Part shown: piece by piece, positions 23,924-31,950 of the stretch
Numbering within the stretch: the stretch's first letter is position 1
Layout: every line of letters starts with the position of its first letter
NCBI GenBank assembly: GCA_964625745.1
Contig: CAZVCJ010000027.1
Location: 1-33,922 of the forward strand
DNA length: 33,922 bases
Source of the DNA: CAZVCJ01 sp964625745
GTDB lineage: Bacteria > Chloroflexota > Anaerolineae > VGOG01
Reading direction: 5' to 3'
The notes under the pieces: generated by a model
Seen by the model: the letters and a program-made list of their open reading frames with translations, nothing else
Told to the model about the DNA's origin: nothing
Databases searched by the model: none
Program-made: the position numbers and the translations under genes

Positions 23924-26900
23924 ATGCTAAAGAAGTTCTTCGACAGAATCACACGAGTTTCGCTTCGCCTTCGATGGGTGACCATTGCGCTCTCCGTGCT
24001 ACTGCTGGTAGCCGGGGTTTTTGCGCTCACCCAGTTCAACCAGGAGCTCATCCCACCGGTCGAGTTCCCGCAAAGCGTTGTGCTGGCCATGTACCAGGGC
24101 GCAGCGCCGGACGAGATGTTGGAGCAGGTGACTATCCCTATTGAAAACGCAGTGCGTAGCGTTGACGGGGTGGTATACGTAGAATCGAATACCGGCTCTG
24201 GTTTTTCGGCCATCATCATAAGCAATGAGTATGGCCTGGACCAGGACGCCCTGCGCGAGGAGATCCAGGCGGCCGTGAGTGCCCTGGAATACCCGGCAGG
24301 GGTGGAAACGCCCGAGTTGCTCTCCTTCAGCCTGAATGACCTGCCGCTGACCACCATCAGTGTTTCGTCTGGTGAGTTGACGCTGGCCGAGCTCAAGGAA
24401 TTGGTGGAGAGCGAGGTGGTGCCGCAACTGGAGGCCGTTGATGGCGTGGCCCGGGTGGAAGTGGGCGGCGGCCAGGAGTTGCCGACCGAGGCCCCGACTG
24501 TGGCCCAGGTGGAGGAACCGGCAGCGACGGCAACCCCGACGCCAGAGCCGACGGCTACTCCCACTGAAGAGCCAACGGTTGCCCCAACAGAAGAACCGGC
24601 CCCAGCCAGCGGCGAGACAGTCACCGCAGAACCCGAGCCGATTCCGTTGCCGGCAAGCTGGGTGCAGGCTGCGGCTGCCCAGGGCGCGACGCTGGAAACC
24701 ACCGCCGACCTGACGGCAGAAGTCGTGGGCGGCATCGCGTCCTTTGCGCCCCAAATGCTGGACGAGCTAACTCCGGAGATGCTGCTGGCGATGCCGCTGG
24801 ACGCGCTGGCAGCTCTGCCGTTGGACTATCTGGCCGGACTGGATGCGGACACGCAAGCGGCCCTGGCCCAGCGAGCGGTGGAAGCCCCGGTCGAGGCCGC
24901 CGCGGAACCCGAGCCGATTCCGCTGCCGGCAAGCTGGATGCAGGCTGCGGCTGCCCAGGGCGCGACGCTGGAAACCACCGCCGACCTGACGGCAGAAGTC
25001 GTGGGCGGCATCGCGTCCTTTGCGCCCCAAATGCTGGACGAGCTAACTCCGGAGATGCTGCTGGCGATGCCGCTGGACGCGCTGGCGGCTCTGCCGTTGG
25101 ACTATCTGGCCAGACTGGATGCGGACACGCAAGCGGCCCTGGCCCAGCGAGCAGCGGAAGCCACGACCGAAGTTGAACCCGAAGCGACAGACGAATCCCC
25201 CGCGCTGCCTGAGTCCTGGCTGGCGCTGGCCGAAGGAGCCGAGATGCCGGTGCCCGTCGAGTTCGAGACCGCCGCCGATCTGCAAAACAATCCCTTTGGT
25301 ATGAGTGTTGCCGACCTGCTCAACATAGTGGTCGCCAGCGCGCCTGACGAGGCCCCGGTGCTGATGGGCGACCTGACACCGGAGATCGTCCTCTGGTGGG
25401 CGGAACAAGACGCCGGTTTCTACCAGGAGCTGTCGCCCGAGATTGTGGCGCTGCTCTCCGACGAGGTGCTGGCGCTGCTCCCGGAAGAGGTGTTGACAGG
25501 GGCGGCTGAGACCGAAGAGGAGACAGACGACTCGCCCGCGCTGCCCGAATCCTGGCTGGCGCTGGCCGAAGAGACCGAAAGCCCGGTGCCGCTGGCGTTC
25601 GAGACGGCGGCCGATCTACAGAACAACGCGCTTGGCATGAGTGTGGCCGAGCTGTTCAACCTGATGGTGAGCAGCGGGCTACTGCCCGACCCGGCCGCGC
25701 TGATGGGCGACCTGACGCCGGAAGTCTTCCTCTGGTGGGTGGAGCAAGATGCGGAATTCCTCCCCACGTTGGAACCATCCACCTTGCGCCTCTTGTCCCC
25801 CGACGTTCTATCCGCGCTGCCGCAAGACTTCATGGGCGCGCTGGAGCCGGGCTTGAGGGCGGAACTGGAAGGCATCGCGTCCGGTGAGATCGAGGCTTTC
25901 ATTCCCACTGACAGCATCAACCGCACTAATGGCCAGCCCAGCCTGGCGCTGACCGTCTACAAGAACACCGAGGCCAACACTGTCTCCGTCACCCAGGCCG
26001 TTTTTGATCGGTTGGAAGAACTGGTGTCCGAGAACGGAAAGCTGCGTACAGATACGGTCTTTGACCAGGCCGGCTTCATCGAGGAATCCATCACCGGTGT
26101 GGCTCGTGAGGGAGGACTGGGTGCGCTCTTCGCCGTGCTGGTTATCCTGCTGTTCCTCAGCGGCTTTGTCAACGGTCGTTACAAGCTCAGTTGGCGCAGC
26201 ACGCTGGTCACAGCCGTCAGTATCCCGCTTTCGGTGATGATGGGCTTTGCCTTGCTGAAGTGGCTGCCTCCGACCTTCAATTCCATCCTGCTCCCCCTGG
26301 CCGAATCAGCCAAAGACGTGGCTGTAATTGGCTCTCTCGTTTCCTTCCTGCTGAAGCTCTTCCCCACTGGAGTCACTCTCAACATCATGACTCTCTCCGG
26401 CATGACCGTCGCCGTTGGCCGCGTGGTGGACGATAGCATCGTGGTGCTGGAGAACATCTACCGCCACATCCAGCGGGGCGAAGACCCGCGGCGGGCGGTG
26501 ATTGACGGCACCCGCGACGTGGCGATCCCGATTTTCGCTTCCACCGTCACCACCGTGGTCGTCTTTCTCCCCATCGGCCTGATGGGTGGGCTGATCGGCA
26601 ACTTCTTCTTGCCCTTTGGGATGACCGTCACTTACGCGCTGCTTTCCTCCTTTGTGGTTGCGATCACTGTCGTGCCGCTGCTGGCCTACCTGTTCATCCG
26701 CAGAGAGCACCTGCCGCCGGCCCAGGAGGAGACCGCGCTGCAAAAGGTATACACTCCGGTGCTGAAGTGGGCGCTCAGCCATCGGCTCTGGACGCTGGTT
26801 GTCGCCATCGCCATCTTCATGGGAAGCCTTTGGTTGCTAGGCCAGCGGCCGCAGACCTTCATCCCCGATCTGGGAGAGTCAACCATCAACGTCAACGTGG

Positions 26901-28009
26901 ACCTGCCCAATGGCACCACCATGGCCGATACCGATGGGCTGGTGCGTGAGATGGAGACGGCGCTGGCCGAGATGGACGGTGTCCAGGTCTACCAGAGCCA
27001 GGTAGGCACCATCGGTGGGATGGAGGCTTTCTTCATAGGGAGCTCGATTGACCAAAGCGTGGCCGCGATTGACGTCTACGCGGCATCCCAGGGAGATATG
27101 GAGCGATTGACCGGCGCGGTTCGCCAGCAGGCCGAGGCGATCTTTGGCGTGGAAAACGTCACCGTTTCTGTGGGCGGGCTGATGGGCGGCGCTACCAGCG
27201 GTTTTGATCTGGTGGTGGCGGGGCCGCCTGAGGCCCTGGCGGAGATTGACGACCAGATCATCCAGACGCTGGAAAAGGTGGCTGGGCTGGTCAACGTGAG
27301 CAGCAACCTGGTGACTGGTGGCGTCATTATCCGCGTGAACGGGCAGCCGGCCGCGCGCTACAGTGGCGACATTGAAAGCAGAGATACGATGGGCGTGCTG
27401 GCGGACGGCAAGTCGGCGGTGGAAGAGATGGAGGGTTTACCGGACGACGTCACGGTGTCAGAAGGCTTTGTGGCCCAGGTGCAGACCGAGGGCTTTGCTC
27501 AGTCGGGCCAGGCGCTCCTTATCTCCATCGTCGTCGTTTACCTGGTGATGGTCGCTACCTTTGGCTCCCTTGCTCACCCCTTCGTCATCCTCTTCAGCCT
27601 GCCGCTGGCGGTCGTTGGCGCGGCGCTGGGGCTATGGGTCACAAATAAAGTAGTGGGCATCTCAGCTATGGTCGGCCTGATGATGCTGGTGGGCATCGTC
27701 GTCACCAACGCCATCGTTCTCATTGACCGCGTGCGGGTGAACCGCCGCGAACGAGGCATGGGGATCTACGACGCGCTGGTGGAGGCCGGCCGCACCCGGC
27801 TGCGCCCCATCCTGATGACGGCCATCGCTGCCATCCTGGCCCTGGTTCCATTGGGCCTGGGCCTGACGGAAGGCGCGCTCATCGCTTCCGACCTGGCGGT
27901 GGTGGTCATCGGCGGGCTGCTCACCAGCACCCTGCTCACTCTGCTGGTCGTCCCAGTGGCCTACAGCCTGGTGGAGAGCGCCCTGCGCCGCTTGCCGGGC
28001 CGCAACTGA
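23924..28009 (+). CDS. RND-family efflux pump with tandem LPxSW repeat insertion in place of docking domain
   Basis: The start is ATG 23924 (MLKKFFDRITRVSLRLRW); longer frames run through repeats. At 1361 residues it is about 300 longer than usual. The first part is standard: TM1 (about 16-36) and the porter start (IPPVEFPQSVVLAMYQGAAP…VDGVARVEVGGG). Then comes a Pro/Thr/Glu linker (about 186-235) and four repeat modules (236-327, 328-423, 424-535, 536-650), each with LPxSW, ADL and LTPE motifs. Porter sequence resumes (QPSLALTVYKN) and TM2-6 follow, with the proton-relay pair D836/D837 in GRVVDDSIVV. The second half lacks the usual docking segment too, and ends with TMs including GIVVTNAIVLIDRV, as in SwrC/YerP-like pumps. 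A 35-40 residue insertion lies between TM2 and TM3. It is probably a monoderm proton-driven exporter; the substrate is unknown. Confidence 0.88.
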   Translation: MLKKFFDRITRVSLRLRWVTIALSVLLLVAGVFALTQFNQELIPPVEFPQSVVLAMYQGAAPDEMLEQVTIPIENAVRSVDGVVYVESNTGSGFSAIIISNEYGLDQDALREEIQAAVSALEYPAGVETPELLSFSLNDLPLTTISVSSGELTLAELKELVESEVVPQLEAVDGVARVEVGGGQELPTEAPTVAQVEEPAATATPTPEPTATPTEEPTVAPTEEPAPASGETVTAEPEPIPLPASWVQAAAAQGATLETTADLTAEVVGGIASFAPQMLDELTPEMLLAMPLDALAALPLDYLAGLDADTQAALAQRAVEAPVEAAAEPEPIPLPASWMQAAAAQGATLETTADLTAEVVGGIASFAPQMLDELTPEMLLAMPLDALAALPLDYLARLDADTQAALAQRAAEATTEVEPEATDESPALPESWLALAEGAEMPVPVEFETAADLQNNPFGMSVADLLNIVVASAPDEAPVLMGDLTPEIVLWWAEQDAGFYQELSPEIVALLSDEVLALLPEEVLTGAAETEEETDDSPALPESWLALAEETESPVPLAFETAADLQNNALGMSVAELFNLMVSSGLLPDPAALMGDLTPEVFLWWVEQDAEFLPTLEPSTLRLLSPDVLSALPQDFMGALEPGLRAELEGIASGEIEAFIPTDSINRTNGQPSLALTVYKNTEANTVSVTQAVFDRLEELVSENGKLRTDTVFDQAGFIEESITGVAREGGLGALFAVLVILLFLSGFVNGRYKLSWRSTLVTAVSIPLSVMMGFALLKWLPPTFNSILLPLAESAKDVAVIGSLVSFLLKLFPTGVTLNIMTLSGMTVAVGRVVDDSIVVLENIYRHIQRGEDPRRAVIDGTRDVAIPIFASTVTTVVVFLPIGLMGGLIGNFFLPFGMTVTYALLSSFVVAITVVPLLAYLFIRREHLPPAQEETALQKVYTPVLKWALSHRLWTLVVAIAIFMGSLWLLGQRPQTFIPDLGESTINVNVDLPNGTTMADTDGLVREMETALAEMDGVQVYQSQVGTIGGMEAFFIGSSIDQSVAAIDVYAASQGDMERLTGAVRQQAEAIFGVENVTVSVGGLMGGATSGFDLVVAGPPEALAEIDDQIIQTLEKVAGLVNVSSNLVTGGVIIRVNGQPAARYSGDIESRDTMGVLADGKSAVEEMEGLPDDVTVSEGFVAQVQTEGFAQSGQALLISIVVVYLVMVATFGSLAHPFVILFSLPLAVVGAALGLWVTNKVVGISAMVGLMMLVGIVVTNAIVLIDRVRVNRRERGMGIYDALVEAGRTRLRPILMTAIAAILALVPLGLGLTEGALIASDLAVVVIGGLLTSTLLTLLVVPVAYSLVESALRRLPGRN
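24629..25165 (+). repeat. Two near-identical 276-base tandem copies in the RND gene
   Basis: Copy 1 (24629-24904) and copy 2 (24905 to about 25165) differ at about half a dozen positions by eye. Both begin EPEPIPLPASW and run to LAQRA. The 276-base offset equals 92 codons, so the frame is kept. The near identity implies recent duplication or gene conversion. Confidence 0.85.
25193..25880 (+). repeat. Two diverged copies of a related module in the RND gene
   Basis: The modules start at 25193 and 25529 (offset 336 bases, 112 codons) with SPALPESWLALAE. They share FETAADLQNN, GMSVA(D/E)L, LMGDLTPE and LWW(A/V)EQDA. They are distant relatives of the upstream 92-residue modules through LPxSW, ADL, LTPE and a terminal L-x-x-LP helix. 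Confidence 0.8.
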
Positions 28010-28020
28010 TCTTCGGAGAA

Positions 28021-28150
28021 GTCACCGATTGAAATCGGCGCTGGGGGGAAGCTCAAGCGCCGGCCGTCCACCTACGCGGTCGCAAAAACCCCGTCCACGC
28101 AGGTGGACGGCCGGCACAAAGCGCCCCCCCCAGCCGCAGGTTTGAACCTG
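28021..28150. repeat. Composite palindromic repeat, copy downstream of the RND gene
   Basis: It contains GCCGGCCGTCCACCT (28059-28073) facing AGGTGGACGGCCGGC (28101-28115), a perfect 15-base inverted repeat. Two small palindromes with two-base loops flank it: CGATTGAAATCG (28026-28037) and CAGGTTTGAACCTG (28137-28150). It shares long words with 19381-19520, so the two copies bracket the adaptor-to-RND gene block. Confidence 0.75.
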
Positions 28151-28183
28151 CCGGCCATTCGGCTGAAGGAAGAAATAACGGCC

Positions 28184-30120
28184 ATGAAATCACTGCGACG
28201 TATGATACGCTTTGTCAAACCTTATAGAAAGCCAGCCATCCTGTCAATGCTGCTGCTGATGGGCGTGGTGGTGGCAGACCTGCTGATTCCGCGCCTGACC
28301 CAACGAGTCATTGATCAAGGCATCGCCAGGCAAGACCTGGGAACGATCCTGACCACCTCCCTGCTGATGCTGGGAGCCGCTGCCCTCAGCGCGCTGTTTT
28401 CCATCGGCAACACGCTGCTGTCGGTGCGGGTGGCGCAGAGCGCGAGCGCGGACTTGCGCAGCGCGATCATCCGTCAGGTGCAGACCTTCTCCTTCGGCAA
28501 CCTGGATCGGATCCAGACAGGCCAACTGCTGGTGCGCGCCACCAGCGACGTCAACGCGGTGCAACTGATTGTGCAAATGTCCTTGCGTATGCTGACCCGC
28601 GCGCCGCTGTGGATGATAGGCAGCGCGGTCATGTTGATCGCCATCAGCACGCGGTTGGCGCTGCTGATGCTGGCGCTGATCCCGATGATCCTGAGTATCA
28701 TTTGGTTCTTCCTCACCAGGGCGCGTCCGCTCTTTTTGTCAGTGCAGAAGAAACTGGATCGGCTGAATCAGGTCATGCAGGAGAATCTGGCGGGCGTGCG
28801 GGTGGTCAAGGCTTTCGTGCGCGTCGAACACGAAAACGCTCGCTTCGACCAGGCCAACATCGGTTTGACAGGCGAGAATATCAAGGTGATGCAACTCATC
28901 GCCTCGCTGATCCCCACCATGCTGTTCCTCGTCAACCTGGGGGTGGTGGGCGTCGTCTGGTTTGGTGGCAAGCTGGCCATCGCTGGCGATTTCACTGTGG
29001 GCGAGATCGTGGCCTCGATCAATTACATGTCCTACTCGCTCTTCCCGATGATGATGCTGGGAGGCATGATCGGGCCGCTCTCCGCCGCCGATGCCTCCGC
29101 CGCCCGCATCTGGGAGGTGTTGGACAGCGCTCCCGATGTGCAAAACCGTCCACAAGCGCGGGCCTTGCCCGGCGTAACCGGGCGCGTCGCTTTCGAGAAT
29201 GTCTGCTTCAGTTACAACAGTTCCGATGGCGTGGGAGCGACTAAAGTCGCTACTACGTCTGATGAGCTGGTGNNNNNNNNNNNNNNNNNNNNNNNNNNNN
29301 NNNNNNNNNNNNNNNNNNNNNNNNNNNNNNNNNNNNNNNNNNNNNNNNNNNNNNNNNNNNNNNNNNNNNNNNGACTAAAGTCGCTACTACGTCTGATGAG
29401 CTGGTGCTCAAGGATATCAACCTGGTGGCCGAACCGGGAGAGACGATGGCCATCCTGGGCGCGACCGGTTCGGGCAAATCCAGCCTCATCCACTTGATCC
29501 CCCGCTTTTACGACGTGGAGCAGGGCCGCGTGACGCTGGACGGTGTGGACGTGCGCGACCTCCCGCTGGACTCGCTGCGCACTCAAATAGGCGTTGTGCT
29601 TCAAGAGACGGTACTGTTCAGCGGCACCGTCCGCGACAACATTCGCTATGGTCGCCCCGACGCGACGGACGAAGAAGTCATCGTCGCGGCCAAAGCTGCC
29701 CAGGCCCACGACTTCATCACCGCCTTCCCAGACGGCTACGATACGCTGGTCGGGCAGCGGGGGGTGAATCTGTCGGGCGGGCAGAAGCAGCGGATCGCCA
29801 TCGCCCGCGCCCTGCTGGTGCAGCCCAAAGTCCTCATCCTGGACGACAGCACCAGCGCGGTGGACGTGGAGACGGAGGCCAAAATCGAAGCGGCCCTTCG
29901 ACAAGCTCAGGACATCGCTTTGGAGCAGTTGATGGCGGATTGCACTACTTTCGTCATCGCGCAGCGCATCAGCACCGTGCTCAACGCCGACAAGATCGTG
30001 GTGCTGGATCGGGGACAGATCGCCGCCGAAGGCACGCACGCCGAACTGATGGTGTCCAGTCCCATCTATCGGGAGATTTACGAATCGCAGTTGGGGAACA
30101 ACGGTGGGGGAATCGTGTAA
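28184..30120 (+). CDS. ABC exporter half-transporter with degenerate ATPase site (interrupted only by an assembly gap)
   Basis: The start is ATG 28184 (MKSLRRMIRFVKPYRKPA), with AAGGAAG upstream. Six membrane helices precede an ATPase with Walker A GATGSGKSS and signature NLSGGQKQR. Walker B is LILDDSTSAVD, aspartate instead of the catalytic glutamate, and the switch is FVIAQRIST, glutamine instead of histidine. This is the degenerate-site subunit of heterodimeric exporters of the TM287/BmrC kind. A 100-N run (29273-29372) is flanked by identical 34-base copies; merging them removes 134 bases and joins the two frames into one 600-residue protein. Two repeat-derived insertions are present: GATKVATTSDELV before the first ATPase strand, and LRQAQDIALEQ between D-loop and switch. 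Its stop overlaps the partner start (TAATG). Confidence 0.9.
29239..29406. other. 100-N scaffold gap with identical 34-base flanks inside the ABC exporter gene
   Basis: Bases 29239-29272 are repeated exactly at 29373-29406. With the Ns left in, the upstream frame runs into nonsense and stops at 29497, while the correct ATPase frame resumes at 29404. Removing one copy and the Ns (134 bases) puts both in the same frame. The flank carries GCGACTAAAGTCGC, a palindromic repeat. Confidence 0.88.
29894..29914 (+). repeat. CTCAGGAC interspersed element inside the ABC exporter
   Basis: CCCTTCGACAAGCTCAGGAC is read LRQAQD between the D-loop and the switch residue. It is in the same frame and orientation as the copies in CheA (LRRAQD) and CheR (SGRAQD). 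Related exporters usually have a shorter connection here, so it looks like an added segment. Confidence 0.75.
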
Positions 30121-31940
30121 TGGCTAGACAACAGCCACAACAGACCACCGGCATGCCCGGCCCCGGCGGAAGGTTCCGGGGCGCAAGAATCGAAAAGGCC
30201 CACGACGTGCGCGGTACTTTGTGGCGGTTGCTCGCTACCTTGCGGCCTTACAGGTGGGCGTTGATCGGCGTGTTCGTCCTGGTGGTGGTGGACACGCTCC
30301 TGGGTTTGCTCGTGCCTTTCCTGATCGGCCTCTCCATTGACCAGTTCATCGCTACTGGCGATTTGGCGGGACTGTTGCGCATTGTCTTGCTGATGCTGGG
30401 TGCGTACGCGGGCGCGTGGCTGGCGGAGATCGGACAGGGCGTGGTCATGGCGCGGGTCTCCCAACAAGCGATGCGCAGCCTGCGCCGCAACCTCTTTGAG
30501 CACCTGCAGACCCTCTCGCTCAGCTTCTTCGACCGGCATCCGCACGGCGAGTTGATGAGCCGCCTGACCAACGACCTGGACGCCATCAGCCGCGTGCTTT
30601 CGCAGAACGTGACGGATCTGTTCGGCGGATTGCTCTCGTTGGTTGGCATCCTGGTGATGATGTTTGCTATCAACTTCTGGCTGGCGCTAGGCTCGATGAT
30701 CGTCTTCCCGCTGATGATGGGGCTGGTGGGCTTCGTGGGGAAGCGCACTCGCAAGGGCTTCCGCGAGTACCAGATGCGGATCGGGCAGTTGAACGCAAAG
30801 CTGGAAGAAATGTTCAGCGGGCAGCGGGTCATCATGGCCTTTGGACAAGAGGCCAGCACGCTGGCCGATTTTGACACAGCCAACGAGATAGTGCGACAGG
30901 TCGGCATCCAGGTGCAGACTTACGCGATGTTGGTCCCGCCGCTGATGGGCATTCTGAGCAACGCCAACATCGCCGTGCTCGCCGGGCTGGGTGGCTGGAT
31001 GGCGCTTCGGGGCTGGGCCACGGTCGGCACCATCGCCGCTTTTTACAACTATTCGCGCAAGTTCGCCGCGCCGCTGCGCCAGTTGGGTGACCTCTACAAC
31101 CAGATCCAATCCGCGTTGGCCGGGGCCGAGCGGGTCTTCGAAGTGATTGACGAGCAGCCCGAACTCACCGATGCCCCCGACGCCGTTGCGCTCGACGACG
31201 TCGCTGGCGAAGTGGCCTTCGACCACGTCAACTTCAGCTACGTGCCCGGCGTGCCCGTCATCAAGGACATGAGCCTGACCGCGCGGTCCGGACGGACTGT
31301 CGCCCTGGTCGGCCCGACGGGCGCGGGCAAGACGACGATGGTCAACCTGCTCACGCGCTTCTATGACATCCAGGGCGGCGCTATCACCATTGATGGAAAG
31401 GACATCCGCCAGGCGCAGAAGGATTCCCTGCGCCGCCAACTGGGCATCGTGCTGCAAGACACTTTCTTCTTCTCAGAGTCAGTGATGGAGAACATCCGCT
31501 ACGGCCGCCTCGACGCCACCGACGAGGAATGTATCGCCGCCGCCAAACTGGCCAACGCCGACCAGTTCATCCGCCGCCTGCCCCAGGGATACGACACCGA
31601 GCTTTCGGAGCGCGGCAGCAACCTCAGCCAGGGCCAGCAGCAGTTGTTGGCCATCGCCCGCGCAGTCCTGGCCGATCCAGGCATTTTGATTCTCGATGAG
31701 GCGACCAGCAGCGTGGACACTCGCACCGAGGTCCGCATCCAGGAGGCATTGCTGCGGCTAATGGAAGGGCGCACCAGCTTCGTCATCGCCCACCGTTTGA
31801 GCACCATCCGTAATGCCGATAAGATCCTGGTCATCAACGACGGGCGTATCATTGAGCGCGGCACCCACGACGAGCTGCTGGCTCAACGTGGATTCTACCA
31901 CCATTTGTATATGAGCCAGTTCAAGGGCAATGCTACGTAA
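30120..31940 (+). CDS. ABC exporter half-transporter with canonical Walker B (partner subunit)
   Basis: The 606-residue protein starts at ATG 30120, sharing the A of the upstream TAA. It has a 40-residue Gly/Gln-rich N-terminus, six membrane helices (first LIGVFVLVVVDTLLGLLVPFLI), and coupling-helix region LSFFDRHPHGELMSRLTNDLD. The ATPase has Walker A GPTGAGKTT, Walker B ILILDEATSSVD (catalytic glutamate present) and switch histidine FVIAHRLST. Its signature is NLSQGQQQ, not LSGGQ. That is the expected complement: the partner's aspartate/glutamine and this signature make one degenerate ATP site, while this Walker B/H and the partner's LSGGQ make the active site. It probably exports drugs or lipids; the substrate is unknown. 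It has only short overlaps with its neighbours, so one transcript is likely. Confidence 0.94.
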   Translation: MARQQPQQTTGMPGPGGRFRGARIEKAHDVRGTLWRLLATLRPYRWALIGVFVLVVVDTLLGLLVPFLIGLSIDQFIATGDLAGLLRIVLLMLGAYAGAWLAEIGQGVVMARVSQQAMRSLRRNLFEHLQTLSLSFFDRHPHGELMSRLTNDLDAISRVLSQNVTDLFGGLLSLVGILVMMFAINFWLALGSMIVFPLMMGLVGFVGKRTRKGFREYQMRIGQLNAKLEEMFSGQRVIMAFGQEASTLADFDTANEIVRQVGIQVQTYAMLVPPLMGILSNANIAVLAGLGGWMALRGWATVGTIAAFYNYSRKFAAPLRQLGDLYNQIQSALAGAERVFEVIDEQPELTDAPDAVALDDVAGEVAFDHVNFSYVPGVPVIKDMSLTARSGRTVALVGPTGAGKTTMVNLLTRFYDIQGGAITIDGKDIRQAQKDSLRRQLGIVLQDTFFFSESVMENIRYGRLDATDEECIAAAKLANADQFIRRLPQGYDTELSERGSNLSQGQQQLLAIARAVLADPGILILDEATSSVDTRTEVRIQEALLRLMEGRTSFVIAHRLSTIRNADKILVINDGRIIERGTHDELLAQRGFYHHLYMSQFKGNAT

Positions 31941-31950
31941 GGACGGGAAA

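Noticed and set aside
24629..25880. Tandem repeats considered as a CRISPR or minisatellite array
   Set aside because: The repeats are 276-336 bases, in-frame and protein-coding, with no spacers of CRISPR size.
29940..30119. Upstream extension of the second exporter subunit
   Set aside because: It lies inside the first subunit's ATPase in another frame; ATG 30120 in TAATG is the natural coupled start.
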